Positions 1-12,605 of a stretch of 64,000 nt of DNA are shown here, in pieces. The DNA comes from Schistosoma mansoni (lineage: Eukaryota; Platyhelminthes; Trematoda; Strigeidida; Schistosomatidae). The DNA lies in assembly GCF_000237925.1 (NCBI RefSeq), contig NC_031495.1:24756872-24820871 (forward strand), read 5' to 3'. A program made the translations under genes and the position numbers. The notes below the pieces were generated by a model. The model searched no databases, was not told the DNA's origin, and saw only the letters and a list, made by a program, of their open reading frames with translations. Positions within the stretch are counted from its first letter, which is position 1, and each line of letters opens with the position of its first letter.

Positions 1-110
1 TTATTATACCTTTTATTATGATCACGTAAATTTATGATATATGTAACTGTCAGCTGTATGATTATCATAAAACGATTTCTGTTAGATAGTATCTATGATT
101 TTAATTGTAA

Positions 111-390
111 GCAAAGATGGATAGTGGCTAGCAGTGGAATCCAGGACGCGTGTTTCGTCCCATTTGAGAGTCATCAGCCGGGTGTACCTGCATCTCAGAG
201 TTCATGTCCCAAATAGGACGAAACGCACATCCTGGATTCCACTGCTAGTCACTAACCATCTTTGCTCACCATACTTGTGAATTTAAGCTATATCGAGGCA
301 ATACGCACAGTATGAACATATGCCATTTAGAGACTGACCAGTTGCAGTCCTAAACATCAATGGGAAGATTCAAACAAACAATACTATGTG
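111..390. repeat. Sm-alpha type hammerhead SINE, head-to-head copy
   Basis: The element opens with a left arm (111-171) whose reverse complement returns as a right arm (207-266). Both arms carry the block from the 'aaagatggatagtggctag' end to the 'ggacgaaac' ribozyme half. The tail (about 270-390) is the usual Sm-alpha tail, ending near 'caaacaaacaatac'. The same tail recurs at 3643-3765, 45005-45125 and 47840-47960. This copy lacks the tRNA-like promoter part seen at 47610-47673. Family assignment rests on my knowledge of the schistosome Sm-alpha hammerhead repeat and on the internal repeats. Confidence 0.85.
131..195 (-). ncRNA. hammerhead ribozyme (Sm-alpha type)
   Basis: Read on the minus strand: an upstream GATGCAGGTAC loop strand, then the stem I strand ACCCGG, core CTGATGA (177-171), a stem II region, GAAAC, and the cleavage triplet GTC (147-145) followed by CTGGAT, which pairs with the stem I strand. 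This is a tertiary-contact type I hammerhead layout as known from Schistosoma. Stem II carries mismatches, so activity may be reduced. Confidence 0.8.
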
Positions 391-2666
391 AATTTCTTAT
401 TTTAATGTTATGTAATAGGAAATATAAAGACTAAATAACGTTAACTTACTAGATTTGTAAATCTGAGCTTATTGACTTTCTTGATATGCCTCAAAATTTA
501 GAATTAAAAGATAATATATGTAGTTGAATAGTGAATAATGACAGATTAGTGAAGTTGAATACATAATTTGTCAGATGTATCAGTAAAAGAATGCACATTA
601 ACTAAGTTCTAAATCCGATTGATTTTACATCTGATTAATGAAAGATATTTAAGTACAATATGATTGTTTGAAATTGGACAGTTTGTTGGTTAATAAAATG
701 AATTTGTTATTATTTATATAACCAAGTGATAAAGTGTAAATAACTAATCACAAGTATAGTATTCTTGTTCGTCAACAATTTACTTTATATTACACTATAT
801 ATATTAAAGAAAAGTACGATTATTATCATCAATATTAATGTACTGAACTAATGTAATGAACGAACACACGAATCGGAACAACCGATTGTATTTAAATATA
901 AAATTACACAATCTGTTAGTAAAATATGAGAACATGCACTGAATACTTCATTTGCCGATTTCCATCATTTGTCCTTCACATCCTGTATGTTTCTTTCAGT
1001 TCATAATTCCTTCCTATCTCCATTTTATGTTTTCTTCAAGTCAACCTTCATAGCTTTCTGCTGCCATGCATTCTTCTTCTAATTGTTTCACATACTACCT
1101 ATGTCGGCAGACATAATATTCCTAATATACTTTAGTTGAAAATATCATAAGAAGCAATTTCAATATTTATGAATATTTGCTTTCTCTAACTTCGATATCT
1201 TGGCATGGTCAATGAAAATCAGTACAAAGTTCACTAAGTAAAAAGTTATTTTTAACGCTATTTAACCTTTTTAATTGGAACTTATGAAAAAGCCTTCAAT
1301 AAGCTTTCCTCAGAATAAAATATTTTAAATTACCGATAATTTTAAAAGTGAGAATGTTGTAAAATCCTGTAAAGATTTTCCTAAAATTGTTCTCTTTATC
1401 AAACTTCAATTCAGGATATGAAGTGTGGTTGACAATTTCTTGTACAGTGGTTGTGATTACCCATTCCTCGTTAATGAGAAATGTTAGACTATTGTAGTGA
1501 ACAGAACACGAGTTGGGACAATAGAATGTATTTGAGCTCAAAATTAAGGAATATCTGATTAAAATCTGACAACCATACAGAAAAAAGTTAATTTGCAAAC
1601 TATCCATCAATTGTCTCAATCTTGAACATTTCTTCTGTAAATACCAGTCCATAGTCTCAGATTTCATTGTTCCTGCATTTTCTTACCAATTACTTTCCGT
1701 TTCTGTTCTTTCCTTATCTATCTTCTACTGAAATATATTCCATGCCTGACCATCGTCATATACTACTTAAGTGGATATAAGTAACCCACACCACAGTATG
1801 ATTTAAAAAATTTAGAAATAGGTGATTGATGAGCCTCAATTTGCAAGCGTATGTTCATGTGATAATAAACAAACATTTTTTCACCTGTAATAATTTATTA
1901 ATTGGCTGTAAACGGCGCATCTTTGCAATCTGATTAGTTGGATGTGAGAATTTTCATTTTTTACATTTAAATTTTATTCCGAATAAATAATTCTGTCTGA
2001 CTGTTCAATCCGGTGTTTGATAAAAAATTCTAACTCCTCAAAAAAAGCATCAATTCTATTCGACTACCCTCATGTACTCCTATCTGTGAATGTATATTGA
2101 GATAAAAAGTTTATTTACATTTTTTTTTCCGATCACGTAGAAGTAGAACTGAAGTTGTTAGGTATCGTGACAAGCGAAATAATATGTAGACCATAAAAAG
2201 AAAATGGGGGAAAAACTGATAACTGTTTTCAATAATTGATAATAATGATTAATGAACTTAAAAGGTCATAAAATGTTTGATGCACAAGTAGTAAACTGAT
2301 TTTCACTTTAATATTTCCGTGATTTATTTTAACACCGAATTCATTCTTGTATTAATCATTATATGCGTGTAAACATATAAATAAATCATCATGATAAAAT
2401 AATGAATAGGGCATATATTAATCACGCTAAACGTCGGGGATCGAAGAATGAATAAACTTTTAAGCTTTCTTGAATTAATAATAATTTCAGAGAAAGAAGC
2501 GAATAATATTTATGCTTGATTGATTTTGCTGACAGTAATTCTTGATGTAAAAAAGTTGATATATTTCTCTTTGAAGAGGGTATCATTAATAAACGCAAGA
2601 TTTTATTTGTGTTATTTTTTAAATCCATTGAAAGTAAAAATTGTTTCAAACTATGCATTGTTCATT
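391..2666. other. no recognisable gene
   Basis: AT-rich sequence. Only short open frames are present and none has a recognisable domain or a coherent exon chain. I see no tRNA, known repeat or long inverted repeat here. Confidence 0.5.
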
Positions 2667-3462
2667 ATCAGAAGGGGGTTTTGTGGAGATTTTAGTAATT
2701 TTATATAGTTGAGATCATGAGTCAATTNNNNNNNNNNNNNNNNNNNNNNNNNNNNNNNNNNNNNNNNNNNNNNNNNNNNNNNNNNNNNNNNNNNNNNNNN
2801 NNNNNNNNNNNNNNNNNNNNNNNNNNNNNNNNNNNNNNNNNNNNNNNNNNNNNNNNNNNNNNNNNNNNNNNNNNNNNNNNNNNNNNNNNNNNNNNNNNNN
2901 NNNNNNNNNNNNNNNNNNNNNNNNNNNAAAAATTTAAAAGGTATTTAACAACCCTATTGGTTGTTTTAAACTACAATTAGCTTGATTTTGATGACGTAGG
3001 TGATTTTAAAATTAATTTTTCAACTTGTATATTGTAAGACGGTCAATTGTTTTTAAGGACATTATAAAAATTTTAAAGACAAGCTTGATGGATTAGATTT
3101 CATGAATTTTTGAATTTTCTGTTCAAACAACTCAAACTGGACTTTAAGCGTATATTTGTATTTCTTCCCTTACAACAGTGCGATTACGTGTATACCAGTA
3201 CTCCAAGATATCTGTTTAGTTCTTGCCGGCAGTTAAGTCCTATTGTGGGACTCCTCAGCAGTGCGCATCTACGATCCCGACTCGCGAGATTCGAACCCAG
3301 GACCTATCATCTTCTAGCGCGAGCGCTTAACCACTAGACCACTGAGTCGGCATCCAACGGTGTTTATGTCTAACTTCAATTAATTCACAAAATTGCGCTT
3401 TAATTGACTCATGATCTCAACTATATAAAATTACTAAAATCTCCACAAAGCCACCTTCTGAT
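2667..3462. repeat. family B hammerhead SINE, foldback with assembly gap inside
   Basis: Left end 'tcagaagggggttttgtgg' through 'gagatcatgagtcaatt' (2668-2727) returns inverted at the right end (3405-3461). The right half also contains, on the minus strand, the family B tRNA-like box ('gggttcgaatctcgcgag') and half a hammerhead (core CTGAGGA plus stem II). After 'aggac' the copy changes to unrelated sequence, so the ribozyme is incomplete. A 200-N gap sits between the inverted ends. Confidence 0.75.
2728..2927. other. assembly gap, 200 N
   Basis: Exactly 200 N. It begins inside the left inverted end of a family B foldback element. Confidence 0.99.
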
Positions 3463-3642
3463 AATATTTGAATATGTTAATATTAAACGTGAATCAGTTT
3501 AATGTTACAAAAATAACCATTTTTGACAAGTAATTGAAAAAAAATTGATCGTAATAAATACAAATTTACAGGTCTATGCCTCACATAATAAATTTTTATG
3601 TTGATTATACTACTAAAGGCGAATAAGGTCAACTGTATCAAA

Positions 3643-3765
3643 TTGATTCACTTGGTGTTGTTTACTTGTATCTTCCCATTGTTATTTAGGACTGCAGTTG
3701 ATCAGTCTCTTGTTGGCAGATGTGCATCATGTGCGGACTGCCTCAAATATTTGCTTATAAGGCTT
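3643..3765. repeat. Sm-alpha tail fragment
   Basis: It matches the Sm-alpha tail ('atcttcccattg', 'ggactgca', 'gatcagtctct', 'gactgcctc') but has no ribozyme and no tRNA-like part. Confidence 0.7.
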
Positions 3766-4149
3766 GTATGAATTGATATTTGGAAATGTTTAATTTCTAT
3801 GTAAGAAATAAAAGTCTACATTTTGTCTAACTGAACAATGTAAAAAAAACATTGAAACATTCTTATTAAATTGTGCATGTACTTTTGTTAGACGGATTAG
3901 TGTTCATTAGATGATGTAGACATTTCTTTTCAATTAGTTTATCATTATCGTTCTACACTAACATTCATCAAAATATTTTGTTAGTTCCTTCTTTATTATA
4001 TATCATGTAACGTAGCATCTAGTATCCAGTCCGAAGAAGCACATTGAATATAGATCTCAGCACGGATGTTTTTCTAGCGAGTTTTTGGAGCTTCAAAATT
4101 TAGTGAGTTACCTCAACGTAGTTCATATTATTTGTTCAATGAGCGTTGT

Positions 4150-5290
4150 AGCGGGTCTAAAAGCATTTGACCATTTGTATTTCTTCGGCAACAAATGATC
4201 TATTTATGACATTGCGAATGAGGTGTACGCGACAAAAAATGTAGTGAGAGTTTGAACACACTTGCGTTACAGCAGAAACTATTGCAGGTGAGGCATCGGC
4301 GACAATAACAACCAACTCTCGATTATTAGTTGAGCGCCTGAAGAACGACAGGAATCGCTACAGCAAAACAGCTGTTTCATAACTTATAAAGGCCATACAA
4401 ACAGGTATTGCCATTAAATTCATATGCAATGCAACTACATGATACAAATATAAATTTTCAATATTGGTTTTGTAGGTCTCATCAAAACTAACAACATTGA
4501 GAAAACAAGTTGTCAAATTTATTTGATCAGCAGTTTCAAATAAAAAGTACCGAAGATAATCTTCTTCATCAGTTTCATACTCACAAAACCCACCAAGTGA
4601 CATGATGTGAGCTTTTAATTTGGCTCAATCACTTAACATTTACAATATAAATAGGCAAGTTGCTTGTATCACTTTGCCTGTGAAAACACTTTGTGGCACG
4701 TGTTAAAAACATCTTAGGGATTCAGGTGCTTACCATAAGATTGGTAAACAAAGTGCACAATTTTGAATGCTGACGTCCTCGAAATCAGAAGAGATCGCAC
4801 TGTTTCGAATTCCGCGTCCGTTAACCTACGCATCCGCGAATCGTAGTTGTGCCCCAGGGAAATGCATTCATGATTGTGATGCGTATTCCCACGAACAAAA
4901 GTCCAGTAACCTTCAATAAACCTACAACAAATGAGGACCGAACATTAAGGGCTCATAGCAGTCATTCATGAACAATACAATAACACTATTCAAATTACCT
5001 CCTTCGTCTAATCGACTGTGAGGATCAGCTAGGTGTTCTACAGCCATTTCTACAACATACATATTGAATATACGGCTACTGATCCTTATGGAAATGAAAA
5101 TCGCTCACTGAATAATGGCAGTACGTCTCTCTTTTATATGTTCTGATGGCACTCTTTAAAGCTTTGAGCGATTGGAACGCTACCAGATACAATGTACTCA
5201 AGAACACGTTATCCGTATCCGTGATAATGTAAGAAACGACAGAGTTTGTACAAACATCACAGTGCGTTAAATGATATTCCAACTCTGAAA
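4150..5290 (-). pseudogene. degenerate Mutator-like (MULE) transposase
   Basis: Minus-strand pieces in order: an N-terminal block (5282-5076) with LKSAIRTYKRETYCHYSVSD; GYWTFVRGNTHHNHEC (about 4920-4865); a block with RRLTDAEFETVRSLLISR leading into FVYQSYGKHL (about 4840-4730); then the MULE core. The core has FDETYKTN and IPVCMAFISYET (4603-4358), followed in another frame by RELVVIVADASPAIVSAVTQ and the FCRVHLIRNVINR helix (about 4350-4150). The pieces lie in several frames with stops between them, so the gene is dead. MULE elements named Curupira are known from schistosomes; membership of that family is my inference. No terminal inverted repeats were located. Confidence 0.8.
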
Positions 5291-5299
5291 TGTATAGAA

Positions 5300-6224
5300 G
5301 AACATACAGGATTTTATGTAACGTATGAATAAATATTGCCTTAAATTAGAGATACGAAATGATTGTTGTATCGCTGTCGTTTTATTGTGGAATACTTCTA
5401 ACATGTCTGTATGTCAATCCGTAGAACGAGAGTGTCACTTTTTTGTTCTAAATTTACCCGATCAATGTAAGGCAGATAATAACCAATGTCAGATTTATTT
5501 TTGAAAGGACAAACGATAGAATTGAAAAGATCAATGATTGAACATTTTATTTGACGAGATTCAACAATAGTATATGTACTGACTTCTGGAATGCACAAAA
5601 CGAAAAATTACGAAAAAAAACCGTATTCAGTCTGTTCATACTAATATTGGTTAAACTTGATTAGAGGAAAGATTCATACTATTTATTCCACATTAACTGA
5701 ATTGATTTCTATCTCTAGGAGATGAATACCGACTAATAGTTCAGTGAAACACATTTATAAACTAGTCAGCCGACTTCTTAAAAATAATCTTGATCAATCT
5801 GTCTACATGAAAACCTATGGACAATACACTAAAAAAATGGAATAGTAATGCTACCGAAACAAGTAAAGCCTAATCGGTTGCTTTATGGTATTTATTTTCT
5901 TACTTAACGTTTATTAACGGTTAAATAAATCAAAATCCCACTATTTTAATTCGATATTTTATTTTAAAACAATAGATTTAATTTTCGAATAATATTCATT
6001 GAATCACTTAAGGATACTTGTTTTAAATTCAGAAATTTGTTCTGTTGAAACTTGAGGGTCGATTTAGTGGACGAGTTACCAGTTCAGATATTTGATTTAT
6101 TTCAGAGTTTATTATGTAACTTTGGTTGTCGTAACTACTGCAACACAAAGTCATGCAGTGTTTTAGTAAAGCGATAAATTCTTATTTTTACCGATTATAA
6201 AAACCCCTATGTAGATATAAAAGT
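5300..6224. other. no recognisable gene
   Basis: AT-rich spacer between the MULE relic and a family B SINE. The frame at 5598-5398 (minus) has no recognisable domain; it could belong to the far end of the MULE but nothing shows this. Confidence 0.4.
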
Positions 6225-6491
6225 TACCAGATATTATCATAGTTGAAAGCGTGAGTCAATTGAAGCTAGACCACCAGGGAAAACTTGGAAGCACTGGACG
6301 GCCGTTTCGCGAGACTGGTAGGTCCTGGGTTCGAATCTCGCGAGGCGAGGTCGTGGATGCGCACTGCTGAGGAGTTCCACAATAGGACGAAAAGGCCGTC
6401 CAGTGCTTCCAGGTTTTTCATGGTGACTCACGCTTTCAACTGTGAAAATACTAAATCTCCACAAAACCCTTTCTAATAATACCAGATATTA
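6225..6491. repeat. family B hammerhead SINE with 12-bp target-site duplication
   Basis: Flanking direct repeats 'taccagatatta' at 6225-6236 and 6480-6491 delimit a 243-bp insert (6237-6479). Its two ends are inverted relative to each other: 'gttgaaagcgtgagtca' on the left and its reverse complement on the right. Both ends carry the 'ggaagcactggacggcc' block. Inside are a tRNA-like B box ('gggttcgaatctcgcgag') and a hammerhead on the plus strand. A 12-bp duplication fits insertion by a LINE-type endonuclease. Confidence 0.85.
6361..6406 (+). ncRNA. hammerhead ribozyme (family B SINE)
   Basis: GCACTG (stem I, 6361-6366), core CTGAGGA, stem II strands around loop 'cacaata', then GAAA, the stem III region 'aggccgt', triplet GTC (6398-6400) and CAGTGC (6401-6406). 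The last pairs perfectly with the stem I strand. Predicted cleavage is after 6400. Among the family B copies here it keeps the best core. Other copies have GAAAC with ACGGCCGT, while this one has one change in stem III and one in stem II. Confidence 0.75.
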
Positions 6492-9400
6492 ACCAATTGA
6501 TCTGAAATCTTTTTAACGTAACAGACTGAAGTTTATGTACAGAAATGAAAGTAAATCTAGATCATGGTAAGGTTCAAGCGATCTTAAATTCTTGTATGTA
6601 TATGGAAACAAGATTTGAGAAAACAATACTTGGAAACTCATTATAACCATCAAGTATCAAATATTATTTAGGTGCTTTAACACAATCGACTCTGTAGATT
6701 TAGATGCTGATCAAATTGTATTATTATTTCTCGATAACTGAATCTTAGACATGGGCTTGATATGTCAACTAAAATCATACTTTTCACAATACACGTAAAA
6801 TAGGACACTAAAACCTAGGAAATGGAAGGATCACCCAGGCTAATACCACTTTTAACTTTATATATATATTGTTGACTAAATTTCACATGGATTATTTCAA
6901 ATGTGTAATGTTACATATTGTAAATCATAATTAGCCAACTGTATAATCCATAATAATAAAATACACAAACCGTTTTTTTCCTAAAGAGTAATTAGTTTAT
7001 CATGACGCCTTAGTAGACATTTAATAGTGGACCGCTAAGCCCCTTTATCAACATAATCATTATATCAATATTTACAATAGCTATGAAATTACTTCGAAAA
7101 GGATACATTTTCATGAACTAAACGAAGTATAATTGCATGCACTAAAAAGCTGTTTGTCCCAACGTGGAGTTTCTCAAAAGTACACTGTCTTAGGTTTACA
7201 TAAGATCGGATCCAGAGTCTTCATGTTTCATAATAAGCACTACGTTGATTAGTCACTAAGTTTAAATCTATGGTACAGCATCATTTCCCCTAACATCGCA
7301 GATACACCAAGTTGGGAGGTGACCATCAAGAAACGCATTTCCAAACATTTCTAACAAATTCTTCTAAACACCTAACAAAAGTGGATTTGCTTTTATACAG
7401 TTCGGTAATAAAGCTTATAAACATAGTTGATAAGAATGCTTATCTATACTCAGTCAGTCAGTTACAACGTAGGACCAGTCACATATATGCATCGGTCCAA
7501 GTTGCCACACCTCATTAGCACAACGAGATGAACACTAAATTCATAGTAGTTACTTCAGTGGTAGCAATATATAAAACAAAGATTGTATATGAGGAAGAAA
7601 AAATTAGTCGGTAGAATGGAAAACTTAAGGTAATTTTAATCTCATAGTTTAAAAGAAGACAAAGAGTGTATACACCTACGTCATTGTGACCGAAACCTCA
7701 TTATACATTCAAGGTAATGCCTAGTTTACGCCTGATACCCCTTGTGGAGGAGCATAGGCCGCTGACCAGGATATGATGATGATAACGCCAAACAAATAAG
7801 ACTCGATACAAGGACTCATAAGTCTAGGCCTCAAAATTTAAATGTGATATCAATCAATTCGTGAGCAGTCTGTAAGTCATAAATCATAAGGAATTGGGTT
7901 TTTTACATTCGGTGTACATTAAATCTTCAGAATGTCAAGTTACTAGTAATTAAAAAATATGATTTACACTTCTGTGGCTCACATAAGTGTAAATAGGTTT
8001 AGATTTGATTGATCAGTCATGATCCACTAGGGTAATTTGTTAACTCGTTGACAAGTGTACATATAGACATTATGATTTTAATCAGATTAGATAGCCAAGC
8101 ATACAATTTTATCTAACTGTGATTAATACCACAAAAAGATTGTGTTTTCATGCTCCAGTTTTATACATTCCACATATTTTTGTTAGCAAAACGATTGAAA
8201 ACACAAATAAATGTTAGTATCAAAAAACCTGTTTAATAGTTTCGTAGGAATGAATTATGTTTCTCTATAGCGAAAGATGATTCATCTATGGTCATTAATA
8301 CTGTTAGAGAGAAATAAACACACTGATGTTAGACCAGGTAAGGTACATTGAACTGACGATATTTTACAGGAAGAAAATTAACAAAATATTAAAATACATT
8401 TCTGGGAAGTAAATAAAGACTAACTACATTAGTATAAGTGGAAACGAAATGGTGTTATATTATTCAGCTTATTTCATATCGAGCTATATATCCAGAAAGC
8501 CAGACTGTTTATACGAATCAGAGAGACAGCAATAGGTAAAGTGTGTAGCGAAGACGTGTATTTTTAGTAGTCTGAATCCTTAACGCATGAGGACTCGATC
8601 GGCCGACCTGATTTTTGCACCTAACATGAATAACAAAGGAGTTGAAATTTAGATTTCGTTGTTTAACCCCCACTACTATAATCAACACGGTGAGGGAGAT
8701 AAGACTTAGATGCACCGAACTCTACTCAAACAACTAATAAAATCAAATCAAACTTACGCTCTTTTATAGATCAGCCAGGAACAGAATTTTTATTCATTAA
8801 TAAGTCTAGATAGATGACATACTCCCACATCTGGAATAATTCATATTCAAAGATGACGCTGAAATAAAACTCGTTAAACATACAGAATTGTGATATTACT
8901 TCATAACTGATTGAACTAAAACGTCGGGCAAATACGATTTAGCTCTGAAAAGAACAAATCATGCTGAAAATAAGTCAACTGTTTTACTGTCTGGTTTTAT
9001 CAAGTCAAGTTTATTTCAGCGTAACTGATAACCTTGACACTTCAGCTTGTTTAAACAACACCGATTTATTGTACATAATAGGGTAATACGCCAAAAACTT
9101 GGTACTTACAAAACCATTTAATGTAAATGATTTTTCTCCTTTTATCATATAGTCTGTAATAGAGCGAACTCAACAGATTACCTCGATTGCATACGAGATT
9201 AGTGAAGTAATCTCAAATCAACAGTAATTATAAAGTTTATTTCCCTTTAAACATAACATTTAGATTACTTATCTACTTTGAAGAAGCGGCTGACATTGAG
9301 TCACGAAACGTCAGAAATACAAACTTCCCACTCATTGGGACATAACAAAAAGTATATTTATTATTAAACACTTATACGAATATTTGTCAACATTTGAACG

Positions 9401-9650
9401 AATAGTATGATAGAAATTGGATGTCAAGTATAGAGAAGACATTATTTGTGAAAATTATATTTGGAATTTAAATAGAATGAAAGTTTTTGAATACTTTCCT
9501 ATTTCCAATGATTATTCATCTAGATTTGAACAATGCGATGAGAAAACCAAGTTTGTCAGAATTATTCATCTACGATTAATTCACAATGAAAATGTGATAA
9601 GATATTACCATGAAAACTTATTTAGTTAAATAATTTTTGTCGTTTTATTT
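6492..9650. other. no recognisable gene apart from one RTE scrap
   Basis: AT-rich. The only recognised item is a 60-bp RTE 3' scrap at 7715-7775. A short frame at 8715-8518 (minus) and another at 9417-9629 show no domain. Confidence 0.45.
7715..7775 (-). repeat. RTE-type LINE 3'-end scrap
   Basis: The reverse complement reads 'ctggtcagcggcctatgctc' and then a 'caggcgtaaac' ending. It matches the 3' end of the RTE fragments at about 16420-16470 and 53400-53450. Confidence 0.6.
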
Positions 9651-9970
9651 CCTGGAGTTCTAGTGAGCAGTGACCAGTGGAGTTCAACCAGATCTGTTGT
9701 GAGATATTAACTCACTGAAGATAATGGTGGACGGTGGCTCAATTTCGTGGATTGGTTGAAGTTAAACAAAACATCATTGGATATCGGCTCAGTGGTCTAA
9801 AGGTTAAGTGTTCGAGCACAAGACCAATAGGTCCTGGGTTCGAATTCTGCGGGCAGGATCGTGGACGCACACTTCTGAAGAGTCCCACACTAGGACGAAA
9901 CGGTCTAGCTTCAATAGACCCATGAACTCAACTATTAAATTACGATAATATCCATAAAACCCTCTTCTGA
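9651..9970 (+). repeat. family B hammerhead SINE, near full length
   Basis: It runs from the 5' end 'cctggagttctagtgagcag' through the 'ggctcagtggtctaaagg' A-box-like part and the B box 'gggttcgaattctgcggg' to the 3' end 'cataaaaccctcttctga'. The hammerhead keeps CTGAAGA, stem II and GAAACGG. The stretch carrying stem III's second half, the cleavage triplet and stem I's second strand is missing, so this copy cannot cleave. Confidence 0.85.
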
Positions 9971-10934
9971 CCTTATGATTCGTTTACTTGACCAACACAA
10001 AATTGAAAAACCCCTAAGTATCCCTCCTGTGAATACATATTATCGCGATTTTACACAAAAATTCGAAAACTACTATTTGCAAGCATTTTTCGCATCCTAC
10101 AAGTCTAAACTGACTGTAACTTTAAAATATTAAACTAAACTAAAGTTATTTGTGAACAAAAAAATTTATTTGAAATTGAAAAAATCAGTATGGTATGAAT
10201 AAACAAAAATATTCTACAATTCAACAAACACTGTTAAAGCAAATGATCAGAGACATTTAGTGATCTTTTAGCAGATATATTGAATTACATGTCTTTTGTT
10301 ACATATTCGGAAGGAATGAGATGATTTAGATGAAAAAGATGAAGAATATGAAAAATAAGAACGATAGTAAAGACAGAAAACAATAAATATTAATTTTTTA
10401 ATGTTAAGATTAATGTCAGTTATAAAATCTTAAGAGAGTGTTTCCTAAGACATTTAATGTAGGACTATAAGATGAATCGAAAATGTTTCCAGACATTCTG
10501 TTTTCTTTTTTGCTTCCCTTTTGTACCTTAAACATTTCCTGGAAATAACAAACAATAATAAATAAACGGACGTTAAGAACAATAGATTTCATGTAATGAT
10601 GGGAGAAAATCTTATTTTACTCATAAGAGTACACACACTGAATGTGTGATTACTTTTAAAAGGAGAAAAGTTGAAATACATAACAATAGGAATTGAAATG
10701 GAGAAGCGTTATTTAAATAAATGAATTCCTCTCTGAAATATATTCACCAGAGAACGAAAGGAATTTCGAAAACTCTAAAACTTACTATTGATAAACTTTT
10801 TTGAGCTTCACATTGATGTCATCTGGTGTGTTATAGTGCCAAGGTAAAATCTAATGGTGATGGGTGGAAGAGGGAAAATGGAAAACTAAAGTATTGAGAT
10901 CCACAAAAAAGGAGAAAATGCCAGTCAAAAACTT
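9971..10934. other. spacer downstream of the kinase gene
   Basis: AT-rich and without coding signal. It lies 3' of the minus-strand kinase gene. Confidence 0.4.
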
Positions 10935-10940
10935 TTTATT
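10935..10940 (-). terminator. candidate poly(A) signal of the kinase gene
   Basis: AATAAA on the minus strand, about 32 nt after the stop codon of the pyruvate dehydrogenase kinase. It is the first canonical hexamer downstream. Its use is not proven. Confidence 0.45.
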
Positions 10941-10971
10941 ATGGTGAAAATGTGTTTTAATAAAGGGATAT

Positions 10972-11370
10972 TTAATTTCGTCGCCAACCAGTTGTTATAT
11001 GAGGATTAGACCAGTCAGCGACCGGGATACTAGCACTTCCATATTGTTTAGCAGATGTACGATTGAACACAGGAAGTAGTTCGTCAGCCTCAGCAGCATT
11101 ACGTTTTAAATATACTATAGCATCAGTTCCGTAGCCTTCTACGCTGGATAGTATAAGATCACCATTGAAATACTTTGCATATAATCGACTAAGTGGAAGA
11201 CCATAACCATAACCTGCCATTGGAGCATTGGTTCCTTGATCAGGAGGTCCGAGTTCCATGGACGATAAAGATGGTTCACCGCATCGTTCAGCCTGCCGGG
11301 CAGTTGTATAAGTGTAATTGAAAACTAAATCCATTTGAGATCGTGGGATACCACCACCCAAATCAGAAAT
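10972..11370 (-). CDS. PDK: PDK exon 7 with stop codon
   Basis: Encodes 275-406: ISDLGGGIP (ATP-binding G1), the long ATP lid, [16 protein letters not shown] (G2), and the C-terminal tail with the DW motif that in PDKs contributes to dimer cross-over and lipoyl-domain binding. Acceptor 'taaatcag'. Confidence 0.95.
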   Translation of the reverse strand: MSDLGGGIPRSQMDLVFNYTYTTARQAERCGEPSLSSMELGPPDQGTNAPMAGYGYGLPLSRLYAKYFNGDLILSSVEGYGTDAIVYLKRNAAEADELLPVFNRTSAKQYGSASIPVADWSNPHITTGWRRN

Positions 11371-12570
11371 CTGATTTAGAAAAGATTCAAAACAACAGCA
11401 ACAATATTACGACTATCTATTATTACTATCATAATTCTTTACTAGCCAAAAATGTTTAGACAGTAAGTAGATTAATATTAAACACACCAACTCAATCAGT
11501 TATCAACCACTGCAACTAACTGATACCAACTGTCGAGTACTGCTTGCATTCGAGGACGAGTCATACATTTCAAAGCTGCCACTAAAATGTAACTATAAAT
11601 AGTGAGAAGACTCAAAGGAGAAGAAATGGATTATGTCGACATAAGTAGTACATAACGCTAGTCAGGAATAGAATGTCTGGTAGCAGAAGCTCAAGAAGAT
11701 CGAGGAAGAAAGAACGGGAACAGAAATCAATTCGTATGGAAATGCAAGAACATTGAAGTCTGAGACGATTGACTGATATTTGCAAAACGAGCAGTCAAGT
11801 TCCAGACAATTGATTGACATTTTGTAAATTAAATATTCACTGTATGGTTCTCAGATTTTACTATGATGTTCTGTAATTTTGTGTTCAAATACATTCGATT
11901 GTCCCCACTTGTGTTCTCGTTCACTACATTGGTAGTCATACGTAGTACATGGAATAGGCATAAGCGACAATTCCTTAATAAATAATAGTGACAAAAATGA
12001 AATAAAAGACAGTTTTCATCAAATTCGCACCATTCAACGAGATCGGTGAGGGTCAAATGGTATCATTCAATAATACGGCACTTTATTGGATATTCATAAG
12101 ATTCAAATTTTCAGATAAAATTTATTCTACACTTCTATTTACATAATCAGAATTTTAAAAGTTGAGATCATGAATCAATTGAAGCTAGACCACCATCGAA
12201 AACCTGGAAGCACTGGTTGGCCGTTTCGTCCTATTGCGGGACTCCTCAGCAGTGCACACCCACGATCCTGCCTAGCGAGATTCGAACCCAGGAGCTATCA
12301 TTTTCGCGCGCAAGCGCTCAAACTCTAGACCGCTGAACCGGCATCCAACGGTGTTAATGTCTAACTTCCATGGTGGTCTAGCTTCAACTGATTCATGATC
12401 TCAACTATTAAAATTACTATGATATTCACAAAAGCCGTTCTGATATATTCAGAATTCATAAATTTCCTTTCCATAATTTGTACGCGAACAGGTTTAATGC
12501 CGGTATTTCAATGTCAGCTAATTCAATACTTTATAGTATTTGAGTCTCAGCTACAAAATGTTAAATTGAC

Positions 12571-12605
<35 letters not shown>

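Noticed and set aside
9200-9360. Possible Penelope-like terminal repeat or hammerhead ('gaagaagcggctgacattga', 'cacgaaacgtcag')
   Set aside because: Only one motif is recognisable, there is no CUGANGA core and no second copy in the window to define borders.
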